Source of the DNA: Bacillota bacterium
GTDB taxonomy: Bacteria > Bacillota > Clostridia > Peptostreptococcales > Anaerovoracaceae
Length of the DNA: 6,184 nt
NCBI GenBank assembly: GCA_017936025.1
Contig: JAGBGL010000079.1
Location: 1 to 6,184 of the forward strand
Reading direction: 5' to 3'
Shown here one piece after another: positions 1 to 6,094 of this stretch; position 1 is the stretch's first letter, and each line of letters begins with the position of its first letter. Both the position numbers and the translations under genes were made by a program. The notes below the pieces were generated by a model. That model searched no databases, was not told the DNA's origin, and saw only the letters and a program-made list of their open reading frames with translations.

Positions 1-709
1 AACCAAACAATACATTTTCCATGTCATATAATCCCGGCTCCGCAGTCTGCACAAAACGGGCAGCTGTTACTGCACCTGCTGCAAAGATTTTCTTTGAACC
101 TGCGGTATGCTTGATTTCCAGGATCTCATCTTCACCGGCAAAGATAACCTCGTGTTCGCCTGCGATGGTACCGCCGCGTACTGCATGAATACCGATTTCT
201 TTTCCTCTCTTACGATTTCCTTCTCTGCCGTTGACCTCTTCATATACATGATCCGGATTCATTGCTGCAACCAGCATCTTAGCTGTGCCGCTTGGGGAAT
301 CCAGTTTTTTATTGTGGTGCTTTTCGATCACTTCCATATCGAAAGTATTCTCCAGGATCGGTGTGATCTCAGCCAGGACCCTTCTCATTACTGTGATTCC
401 CAGAGAAAAGTTCGCTGCAAACACAACCGGTACCCGGCGGGAAAGTCCTGCGATCAAAGCTTTCTGTTCATCTGTGAATCCTGTAGTCGCGATAACTGCA
501 GGACAACTGTTTGTAACGCAGTAGTCGATCAGCATATCCAGATTTGCCGGGTTGCTGAAATCGATGACCACATCCACCGGTCCTTCCAGTGCTGCCAGAG
601 TCTCGCCGTTTCTGGCTTCCACCATTCCGGCAACCTGACCTCCCTGCTCTCTGACTGTCTGTGCCAGCACATTACCCATTGCGCCTGCGCCTAAGATAGC
701 TACATTCAT
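1..709 (-). CDS. dapB: 4-hydroxy-tetrahydrodipicolinate reductase DapB (3' end cut by window edge)
   Basis: DapB reduces the DapA product with NAD(P)H to tetrahydrodipicolinate in the cytoplasm, on the way to diaminopimelate and lysine. I translated 236 codons without a stop. The family is usually about 250-270 residues, so only a short C-terminal tail is missing beyond position 1. The N-terminal dinucleotide-binding motif GAGAMG is at residues 7-12, and ATTG is at 74-77. The catalytic block EKHHNKKLDSPSGTAK is at 129-144, with the two His at 131-132, Lys135 and the substrate-binding GTA at 141-143. The RGGTIAGEHEV segment is at 178-188. ATG at 709 is chosen because AGGAGG (722-717) sits 7 nt upstream and the protein opens exactly at the Rossmann strand. 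That ribosome binding site overlaps the dapA stop codon, so the two genes are tightly coupled. It is the last gene of the operon visible here. No defect is seen. Confidence 0.96.
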   Translation of the reverse strand, partial: MNVAILGAGAMGNVLAQTVREQGGQVAGMVEARNGETLAALEGPVDVVIDFSNPANLDMLIDYCVTNSCPAVIATTGFTDEQKALIAGLSRRVPVVFAANFSLGITVMRRVLAEITPILENTFDMEVIEKHHNKKLDSPSGTAKMLVAAMNPDHVYEEVNGREGNRKRGKEIGIHAVRGGTIAGEHEVIFAGEDEILEIKHTAGSKKIFAAGAVTAARFVQTAEPGLYDMENVLFG

Positions 710-721
710 TTATGTACCTCC

Positions 722-1597
722 TTACAGTAAGTCTAATTCTTTCATAGTCTGAATCAAAGTTGCTTTTGTTCCTTCTTCCATAGGGAACAGCGGCATTCTG
801 TATCCTCCGACGTTCATGCCCATCTGGTTCATTGCTTCCTTGATAGGGATAGGGTTTGTTTCGATGAACAGTGCGTTGATGAAGTCCAGATATTTTTTCT
901 GCATTTCTGCTGCTTTCTGAACGTCTCCATTAAGATATGCCCATACCATGTCATGTGTTTCTTTCGGCAGGATATTAGCCAGTACGGAAATTACGCCCTG
1001 GCCGCCCATGGACATCAGCGGAACTGTGATGTCGTCGTTGCCGCAGTACATATTGAAGTTTTCGTCCAGCAGTCTGGAAACTTTGCATGCATATCCCATG
1101 TCGACGCTTGCTTCTTTGATACCTGCGATATTAGGATGTTTGCAGATTTCTTCCAGTACATCATATGTAACAGAGATGCCTGTTCTGCCAGGAACGTTAT
1201 ATACCAGGATCGGAATGTTTACTGCATCAGCAACTGTTGTGAAGTGATGGATCATTCCGGCTTTATTTGTTTTGTTGTAGTAAGGTGTAATTACCAGCAA
1301 TCCGTCTACACCCATTTTTTCAAATTTAACAGACTGTTCAACTGCGATCATTGTATTGTTGGAGCCGGAGCCTGCAATGATAGGAACTCTGCCTGCCGCC
1401 TGCTCTACTGCGATCCTTACGATCTCGTCTTCTTCAGCTGCTGTCAGCGCAGGGGATTCTGCTGTTGTTCCCAGTACGAGGATCGCGTCAGTTTCATTTT
1501 CAATATGCCATTCTATCAGTTCTCTGATTCTCTCATAATTAACACTTCCGTCTTCATTGAACGGCGTGATCAGAGCTACGATTGAGCCTCTAAACAT
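722..1597 (-). CDS. dapA: 4-hydroxy-tetrahydrodipicolinate synthase DapA
   Basis: DapA condenses pyruvate with aspartate semialdehyde, the first step committed to DAP and lysine. The 291-residue product is full family length and forms a single TIM barrel. Visible active-site residues keep the usual numbering: Thr44 and Thr45 in GTT, Tyr107 in PYYNK, Tyr133 and Arg138 in YNVPGRT, and the Schiff-base Lys161 in GIKEAS. One small deviation is Ala46 where most homologues have Gly (GTTAES instead of GTTGES). The relatives N-acetylneuraminate lyase and KDG aldolase share the fold, but the complete DapA residue set and the neighbouring dapB and lysA make DapA the clear choice. ATG at 1597 follows AGGAGGAAG (1611-1603). 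The gap to the upstream aspartokinase stop is 34 nt and I see no terminator or convincing promoter in it, so cotranscription is expected. Confidence 0.97.
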   Translation of the reverse strand: MFRGSIVALITPFNEDGSVNYERIRELIEWHIENETDAILVLGTTAESPALTAAEEDEIVRIAVEQAAGRVPIIAGSGSNNTMIAVEQSVKFEKMGVDGLLVITPYYNKTNKAGMIHHFTTVADAVNIPILVYNVPGRTGISVTYDVLEEICKHPNIAGIKEASVDMGYACKVSRLLDENFNMYCGNDDITVPLMSMGGQGVISVLANILPKETHDMVWAYLNGDVQKAAEMQKKYLDFINALFIETNPIPIKEAMNQMGMNVGGYRMPLFPMEEGTKATLIQTMKELDLL

Positions 1598-1631
1598 AAT
1601 ATCTTCCTCCTGAATTTCTAGTGTGATTTCC

Positions 1632-2810
1632 TTACAGATCGAATGCTTTGCTTAATGCGATTGCTGCGTTGATCTTGTTTTCCATATCAACTGTTACGGA
1701 AATAGAGATTTCAGAAGTTGTGATGTGGTAGAAGCTGATTCCGTTCACTGCCAGTACGTTGAATACGCTGCCTGCAACGCCGGAGTGGGAAGCCATTCCA
1801 ACGCCTACCAGTGAGATCAGTGCCAGACCTTCTTCCATGTCTACTGTAGCGCCGTCGAAAATTTCATTGCTCTGCACTGCTGTAGCCAGTTCGTCGCCCT
1901 GCTCTGCTGTGCAGGAGAATGATACGGAGCAAGTGTCCTCTCCTGTGCTCTGCTGGGAGATCATATCTACGTTGATTCCCATTTCAGCCAGCATTCTGAA
2001 TGCTTCTGCTACTGCAGGGCCATCATTTGAGATGTCTCTCAGTGTGAAAATAACTACGTCTTCCTGTATGCTCATACCTGTGATAGGCATTTCTTCTACT
2101 AATAAATTTTCTCTGTTCATGATATATGTTCCTTTGCTCTTATCTGATTCCATTGCTTTACCGAAAAATAACTGTACGTCATATTTTTTTGCCAGCTCTA
2201 CACTGCGTGTTTCAAGAACATCGCTTCCATGGTAGGCCAGTTCCATCATTTCTTCGTAAGAGATTCCCTTCAGAGGTTTTGCATCTGCATAAACTTCCGG
2301 GTCTACTGTGTAAAGGCAGTCCGCGTCGCCGTACATTTCGCATGGCCATCCGAGATCTGCCGCGATTGCAACCGCTGTTACATCACCGTATGCGCCCAGC
2401 CCCTGGGAACCTGCAACTACTGCAACCATGCCTTCATCGAGAACACGTTTTACTTTTTCAGTTTCGAATTCCTGGATCCTTGCTCCTGTCTGGAATTCAT
2501 TTGAGATATAGCTGCTCTGCATTCCGTTTACGGAAGCCGCCGGAACGCCTGCATTGTTCAGTGCGATCGCCAGCAGCGCCGCTGTCTGCTGTTCACCTGT
2601 TGTCAGAAGTGCTTCCATCTCTTCCAGTGGAACCATTTCCCCTGCCTGGAAGGCAAGTGCTTCCAGTCTTTCATTTGTGCTGGCCATAGCGCCGGCTACG
2701 ATCACGAGTTTGTCGCCGTCTGCTCTGTTTTCCGCGATGAACTCCGCCAGAGCTTTTATGTCTGCTATTGAGTCTATGCTGTGACCGCTGTATTTCTGTA
2801 CTACGTTCAT
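1632..2810 (-). CDS. lysC: divergent aspartokinase homologue with two ACT domains; several catalytic motifs altered
   Basis: By family and position this is the aspartate kinase (ATP plus aspartate to aspartyl phosphate) of the operon. The 392-residue product has an amino-acid kinase domain (about 1-232) and two C-terminal ACT domains (about 247-392). The ACT part is typical: INVDMISQQ at 279-287, LVGVGMASHSGVA at 334-346 and ITTSEISISV at 363-372. The kinase part is not. The opening KFGGTS is KYSGHS (6-11). Between QG (136-137) and Asp143 about ten residues are missing, removing the usual TTLGRGGS stretch with its substrate-binding Arg. YTD is YGD (160-162), and the usual HPR is ETR (200-202). 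Lys6, Glu73 in TTGEQ, Asp143 and Asp162 remain. The frame also opens at 2840, but ATG 2810 is preferred: AGAGG (2823-2819) lies 8 nt upstream and the protein then starts at the conserved first strand. It may be a weak, altered or purely regulatory kinase; sequence alone cannot decide. Confidence 0.85.
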   Translation of the reverse strand: MNVVQKYSGHSIDSIADIKALAEFIAENRADGDKLVIVAGAMASTNERLEALAFQAGEMVPLEEMEALLTTGEQQTAALLAIALNNAGVPAASVNGMQSSYISNEFQTGARIQEFETEKVKRVLDEGMVAVVAGSQGLGAYGDVTAVAIAADLGWPCEMYGDADCLYTVDPEVYADAKPLKGISYEEMMELAYHGSDVLETRSVELAKKYDVQLFFGKAMESDKSKGTYIMNRENLLVEEMPITGMSIQEDVVIFTLRDISNDGPAVAEAFRMLAEMGINVDMISQQSTGEDTCSVSFSCTAEQGDELATAVQSNEIFDGATVDMEEGLALISLVGVGMASHSGVAGSVFNVLAVNGISFYHITTSEISISVTVDMENKINAAIALSKAFDL

Positions 2811-2823
2811 TTCTTTTACCTCT

Positions 2824-4104
2824 CTATATGATCTGTTCATCAGCCTCGAGTCTCAGCTGATCTTCGTAAGTTTCTCTTCTCAGCACTCTGCGTGCCTTAC
2901 CGTCTTTCACGAAGACGACTTCCGGACGGCCCGCTCTGTTGTAGTTGCTGGCCATTGAGTATCCATAAGCGCCTGCCGCGTACATTACCAGCAGATCGCC
3001 TTCACAGGCAGTCTGCGGCAAGCTCGCTTCTCTTACCAGGATGTCTCCGGATTCGCAGTTCTTACCGGCTACGCAGTAGAGCTTGTCTTTGGCTTCTCCC
3101 AGGCGTGTCGCTATATCACAGCTGTATTCTGCCTGATAGAGCGCCGGCCTGATGTTGTCGCTCATTCCTCCGTCTACGAAGAGGAAGTGCTTTGTTTCAG
3201 TGTCTTTGCTGTATCCCACTTTGTAGAGCGCGTATCCTGCTTCCCCTACGATGGAGCGTCCCGGCTCGATCAGCAGTTTGTTCAGCTTGACATCCTGCTC
3301 TGCCATGATGCGCTCGCATGTCCTTGCCAGGATCTGTACCATCTCGCCCAGCGGGATAGGCTTGTCTGCATCGGTGTATCTGATTCCGAATCCGCCGCCG
3401 ATGGAGAGATCAGTGGAAGCAATTCCGTATCTGTCATTCATCTTTCTGACAAATGCGACCATGATTTCCACGGCTTTCTCAAAGCCTTCGGTCTCGGTGA
3501 TCTGTGAACCGATATGACAGTGGAAGCCTTTGAAGTCGACATATTTACTGTCCATCGCCGTTTTGACGATGTTTCTTATAGCCTCCTCTTCTTTAATGGA
3601 CAGGCCGAATTTTGAATCGGACCCTGATGTCTGGATATATTCATGTGTGTGAGCTTCGATCCCCGGATTTACTCTGAGAAGAACTTCGATGCTCTTTCCC
3701 ATCTGGTCTGCGAGGCTTACAAGCTTTTCACATTCCATCCTGTTGTCAAGTACGATGTGACCGCATCCTGTTTCCAGTGCCTGTCTTAATTCTTCTTCGG
3801 ATTTGTTATTTCCGTGGAAATAGATGTTTTTCATATCGAAGCCGGATGCTTCAGCACAGTACATTTCGCCGCCGCTCACTACATCCAGGCAGGCTCCCAT
3901 CTGCTGGGCGATTTTGAAAATCGCCTTGCAGGAAAACGCCTTTGATGCATAAACAACTTCTGTTTCGAACATGTCAGATTTGAAATTGTTTATGGCTGCA
4001 GCGAACTGCTCTTCGATCTTCGCCTCATCATATACAAGAAGCGGTGTTCCGGATGCGGCTGCAAGGACAGTGCAGTCGATTCCTCCGATTGTCAGATTTG
4101 CCAT
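2824..4104 (-). CDS. lysA: diaminopimelate decarboxylase LysA
   Basis: LysA is a PLP enzyme of fold type III that decarboxylates meso-diaminopimelate to L-lysine, the last step of the pathway. The product is 426 residues, normal for the family. The PLP-binding Lys55 lies in VYASKAF, followed by FHGNNKS (96-102), HCHIGSQ (195-201), the phosphate-binding GGGFG (236-240), EPGRS (280-284) and DGGMSDNIRP (311-320). The substrate-binding CESGD is at 350-354, and AYGYSMASNYN at 379-389 carries the PLP-contacting Tyr. Together these separate it from ornithine or arginine decarboxylases of the same fold. ATG at 4104 follows AAGGAGA (4119-4113) with 8 nt spacing. It is the first gene after the lysine riboswitch, and the next gene starts 13 nt after its stop. 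No truncation or missing key residue is seen. Confidence 0.97.
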   Translation of the reverse strand: MANLTIGGIDCTVLAAASGTPLLVYDEAKIEEQFAAAINNFKSDMFETEVVYASKAFSCKAIFKIAQQMGACLDVVSGGEMYCAEASGFDMKNIYFHGNNKSEEELRQALETGCGHIVLDNRMECEKLVSLADQMGKSIEVLLRVNPGIEAHTHEYIQTSGSDSKFGLSIKEEEAIRNIVKTAMDSKYVDFKGFHCHIGSQITETEGFEKAVEIMVAFVRKMNDRYGIASTDLSIGGGFGIRYTDADKPIPLGEMVQILARTCERIMAEQDVKLNKLLIEPGRSIVGEAGYALYKVGYSKDTETKHFLFVDGGMSDNIRPALYQAEYSCDIATRLGEAKDKLYCVAGKNCESGDILVREASLPQTACEGDLLVMYAAGAYGYSMASNYNRAGRPEVVFVKDGKARRVLRRETYEDQLRLEADEQII

Positions 4105-4143
4105 TTGGATCGTCTCCTTTGTGTAGTATTGTCTGGTTAAATT

Positions 4144-4173
4144 AAAAAATCAGCGAAGGCTATCCCTCGCTGA
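4144..4173 (-). terminator. riboswitch-controlled intrinsic terminator in the lysA leader
   Basis: On the minus strand TCAGCGA (4173-4167) pairs with TCGCTGA (4156-4150). The stem is extended by GG/CC after one mismatch and is followed by six T (4149-4144). It lies about 40 nt downstream of the aptamer and 40 nt before the lysA start, so it can stop transcription before the operon. The central GGATAGC of this hairpin (4165-4159 on the minus strand) is complementary to GCTATCC (4220-4214) in the 3' strand of aptamer P1. That gives a competing antiterminator when lysine is absent. Confidence 0.93.
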
Positions 4174-4210
4174 CTTGAAAACACTTTTCGGTGTGTTACC
4201 TCTATGTCAT

Positions 4211-4384
4211 CCAGGATAGCTCAACTGCTGCAGATATCTCTGCAGGCAGACAGTCATGCAATTATTCACTGCATGCCCACCGGAATTTCACGCCTTCCGT
4301 TCCGGTTCGGCGAAGGATACCTCCTGATCAGGTCTCAGCCCGCCGGCTATCTGATCATTCATTTGCTTCGCGCCTCTATCAAGT
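4211..4384 (-). ncRNA. lysine riboswitch (L-box) aptamer upstream of lysA
   Basis: Read on the minus strand, the leader shows the conserved L-box core: GATAGAGGCGCG at its 5' end, CGCCGAA in the middle, GGGCATGCAGTGAATAA near P4, then ACTGTC and GAGCTATCC. All expected helices can be drawn. P1 pairs GATAG (4380-4376) with CTATC (4219-4215). The P2 region has TGATCAG (4357-4351) with CTGATCA (4331-4325). P3 has ACCGGAA (4306-4300) with TTCCGGT (4285-4279). P4 has CATGCA (4275-4270) with TGCATG (4260-4255). P5 has CTGCAGA (4245-4239) with TCTGCAG (4234-4228). The size, about 170 nt, fits the class. Known members bind lysine and lower expression of lysine genes, which agrees with lysA directly downstream. 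Outer boundaries are uncertain by a few bases. Confidence 0.96.
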
Positions 4385-4391
4385 TGTTTAC

Positions 4392-4420
4392 AGTTTACTC
4401 CTTTGCCACATATATTGCAA
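4392..4420 (-). promoter_or_regulatory. candidate promoter of the lys operon just before the riboswitch
   Basis: On the minus strand TTGCAA (4420-4415), a 17-bp spacer and TAAACT (4397-4392) would start transcription near 4385, a few bases before P1 of the aptamer. A second candidate is a perfect TATAAT -10 (4454-4449) with no good -35 partner, starting near 4442. Both lie in AT-rich DNA. Either could be the real one; assignment is by pattern only. Confidence 0.4.
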
Positions 4421-4521
4421 CTGTTTTTTGTTAATTTCCACAAACTTTATTATAAAAATTCGCCCGTTCCGTAATATTATGCACAAAATATGTTTGAAAA
4501 GGGTGCGTTAGGCAGGCGGTT

Positions 4522-4667
4522 ATCGAAATCTGCGCCAGTTCGCGTATGTCCGATACTTTTTTATTGTTTGAACACGTTTTATTGTTTTTTCCGATAAGAT
4601 GCTCCCTTGGATTATCGTAACATATCTTTTATAATATAGTTATCGATAAAAAAACATCGAAATCTGC
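4522..4667. repeat. pair of 12-bp direct repeats flanking the divergent regulatory region
   Basis: ATCGAAATCTGC occurs at 4522-4533 and again at 4656-4667, 134 bp apart and in the same orientation. The second copy lies in the amidohydrolase leader. The shorter motif TTATCG or its complement occurs at 4520-4525, 4592-4597, 4612-4617, 4640-4645 and 4644-4649. TTTTATTGTTT is also doubled at 4559-4569 and 4577-4587. No coding sequence is seen in about 4385-4708. The repeats may be protein-binding sites; this is inference. Confidence 0.5.
4607..4635 (+). promoter_or_regulatory. candidate sigma-70-type promoter of the amidohydrolase gene
   Basis: TTGGAT (4607-4612) and a perfect TATAAT (4630-4635) are separated by exactly 17 bp and point toward the plus-strand gene. 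Transcription would start near 4642 and leave a leader of about 65 nt. The palindrome TTATCGATAA (4640-4649) sits at the expected start site and TTATCG (4612-4617) lies at the edge of the -35 box, both positions where a regulator could act. Confidence 0.55.
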
Positions 4668-4708
4668 AGATATATAATTCCGCTTCAAAATAGTATAAGA
4701 GGACAACT

Positions 4709-5836
4709 ATGCCATTACTGAAAAAACTTACACGCTTCAGACGCGACCTTCACAAAATCCCTGAAGTCAGCCGCGATCTGCCTAAGACAAAAAAATACAT
4801 ATTATCTGTTTTGAAAAATCTCGACTGTGAAATCATCGAAGTCATGGAATCCGGTGTCTGTGCATACTTTGACCGCGGACAGCCGGCTACTACAGCTTAC
4901 CGGGCTGACATGGACGCGCTCCCGGTAACAGAAAAAAATACTCACAGTTTCATTTCCCGCCATCCCGGAAAAATGCATGCCTGCGGTCACGACGGACACA
5001 TGTCCATGGGACTGGCGATGGCTGAATACGTGGATTCTCAGAAAGAGCTTCCGTGCAATGTGCTGCTGATTTTCCAGCCTGCCGAAGAGACTACCGGCGG
5101 TGCCCGCGAAATCTGTGAAACCGGTATCCTGCAGCGCTATAATGTTGACCGGATTTTCTCAACTCATATGTGGCCATTTGCTCCGGCCGGAAGCATTTCC
5201 AGCCGTCCCGGCCGCATGATGCCGAGGTCTTCTCAGATCAATATCGGCATCACCGGCAGAACAGCTCACGCAACTGCTCCCGAGAACGGCATCGATGCTC
5301 TCTACATAGGATGCCGATATGTACAGGAAATATACGACCGTAAAGCGCGCGAAGGAAAACCTGATCCTGCACCCGATGAGCGGACTATCATCCAGGTCTG
5401 CAAATTCGAAAGCGGAACAGCCCGTAATATAATTTCGGGCTATACCGAACTGGTCGGCACACTGCGGGCATTCTCTGATGAAGATTTTCAGTGGCTTATC
5501 AGCATCCTCAAAGGTGCGGCCTCTGATCTGGAAGAAGAATTCGGCTGCAGAATAGAAGTAAAATATACTGAAGGCTATCCGCCTATCGTCAACGACATAG
5601 AATTATATGATTCCGTTGCACCATCGCTGCGCGCATCACTCGATAATTTCATCGAAATGCCCGAACCCGCAATGATTTCCGAAGACTATTCCTTTTACGG
5701 ACTGGAAGTTCCTTCGATTTTCTTCTATGTGGGTACCGGCACCGGTATCGCTCTCCACTCAGCTGATTTCGATTTTGACGAATCAGTACTGGTACAAGGT
5801 GTTGAACTGTATAAGACTCTGCTGTGGGAAAGATAG
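4709..5836 (+). CDS. M20D-family metal-dependent amidohydrolase (N-acyl-amino-acid or N-acetyl-DAP deacylase type)
   Basis: This is a cytoplasmic zinc-type amidohydrolase expected to cleave an amide bond in an N-acylated amino acid or similar compound. The 375-residue product has no signal peptide. The family motifs are in order: RADMDALP (65-72), HACGHDGH (90-97) with likely metal ligands Cys92 and His94, and QPAEETTGGA (123-132) with Glu126/127. These are followed by His153 in STHMWP, the dimerisation-domain GRTAHATAP (183-191) and the late metal ligand His350 in ALHSADFDFDE. The length is typical. ATG at 4709 follows AAGAGGA (4697-4703) with 5 nt spacing. Relatives include hippurate hydrolases, indole-acetyl-amino-acid hydrolases and the N-acetyl-diaminopimelate deacetylase of the acetylase DAP route. 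Its place opposite the lysine operon makes the last attractive, but no dapD or dapH type gene is in the window, so the substrate stays open. Confidence 0.93.
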   Translation: MPLLKKLTRFRRDLHKIPEVSRDLPKTKKYILSVLKNLDCEIIEVMESGVCAYFDRGQPATTAYRADMDALPVTEKNTHSFISRHPGKMHACGHDGHMSMGLAMAEYVDSQKELPCNVLLIFQPAEETTGGAREICETGILQRYNVDRIFSTHMWPFAPAGSISSRPGRMMPRSSQINIGITGRTAHATAPENGIDALYIGCRYVQEIYDRKAREGKPDPAPDERTIIQVCKFESGTARNIISGYTELVGTLRAFSDEDFQWLISILKGAASDLEEEFGCRIEVKYTEGYPPIVNDIELYDSVAPSLRASLDNFIEMPEPAMISEDYSFYGLEVPSIFFYVGTGTGIALHSADFDFDESVLVQGVELYKTLLWER

Positions 5837-5860
5837 CTTTCAGGCAATAAGAATAGAAGA

Positions 5861-5890
5861 GGACCGCGAACTGGATTCGCGGTCCTTTTT
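5861..5890 (+). terminator. intrinsic terminator after the amidohydrolase gene
   Basis: A perfect 10-bp stem GGACCGCGAA (5861-5870) with TTCGCGGTCC (5876-5885), loop CTGGA, is followed by TTTTT (5886-5890). It begins 24 nt after the stop codon. Read from the other strand the hairpin is followed only by CTCTTCTATTCTT, so it may also weakly stop transcripts coming from the toxin remnant that ends at 5895. Confidence 0.95.
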
Positions 5891-5894
5891 ACTA

Positions 5895-6091
5895 TCATCT
5901 ATACTCCTCTAACAAGTCAGTAACTGATTTTCTCCTTTCGTGTACTATCCTTACAATATATATAACGCCGTCATTATCTGAGTATATAGCCTTTTAACTT
6001 GTTCTTTATTATACTTTTCGTTACTGTAAAACTCTTTTATAGTCTTTATGTCTTCAATAGCATCGTCAGAAAACACTATTTTATATTCCAT
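5895..6091 (-). pseudogene. broken ParE/RelE-type toxin gene (internal deletion with frame change)
   Basis: From ATG 6091 the minus strand reads MEYKIVFSDDAIEDIKTIKE and on, the characteristic opening of a ParE/RelE toxin, but stops at 5951 after 46 codons. In a second frame the sequence then gives YSDNDGVIYIVRIVHERRKS and a short tail ending at a TGA at 5895-5897. That is the usual C-terminal strand and tail of the same family (compare the common YIVRI..GRR pattern). The two parts together cover 197 nt, against about 95-105 codons for an intact toxin. Roughly 30-35 middle codons are therefore gone and the frame is shifted. Intact relatives inhibit gyrase or cleave mRNA; this one should be inactive. 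It starts 3 nt after the antitoxin stop, as in intact modules. The stretch is clearly AT-richer than the lysine genes, which suggests separate ancestry. Confidence 0.8.
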
Positions 6092-6094
6092 ACT

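Noticed and set aside
107..694. A 195-codon plus-strand open frame opposite dapB.
   Set aside because: It is rich in Cys, His and Ser, has no recognisable motif, and lies fully antisense to dapB, whose motifs are canonical. It is a shadow of dapB codon usage.
953..1585. A 210-codon plus-strand open frame opposite dapA.
   Set aside because: It has a low-complexity Cys/Phe-rich product, no family resemblance, and complete overlap with the well-supported dapA gene.
2811..2840. A longer start for the aspartokinase homologue at 2840, overlapping the end of lysA.
   Set aside because: The ten extra residues are not family-like, and the AGAGG site is correctly spaced only for ATG 2810.
4144..4400. 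A T-box leader as an alternative to a lysine riboswitch.
   Set aside because: No T-box consensus (TGGNACCGCG-like antiterminator bulge) was seen, whereas all lysine aptamer helices and conserved segments are present.
4191..4511. Short plus-strand open frames of 106 and 76 codons across the lysA leader.
   Set aside because: They are antisense to the lysine riboswitch helices, have no convincing ribosome binding site or motif, and their base pattern is explained by the RNA structure.
4228..4673. Shared CTGCAGATAT in the riboswitch P5 region and in the amidohydrolase leader (4664-4673).
   Set aside because: The first copy is explained by the P5 stem and the second lies around a short palindrome. 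Ten bases with no flanking similarity is probably chance.
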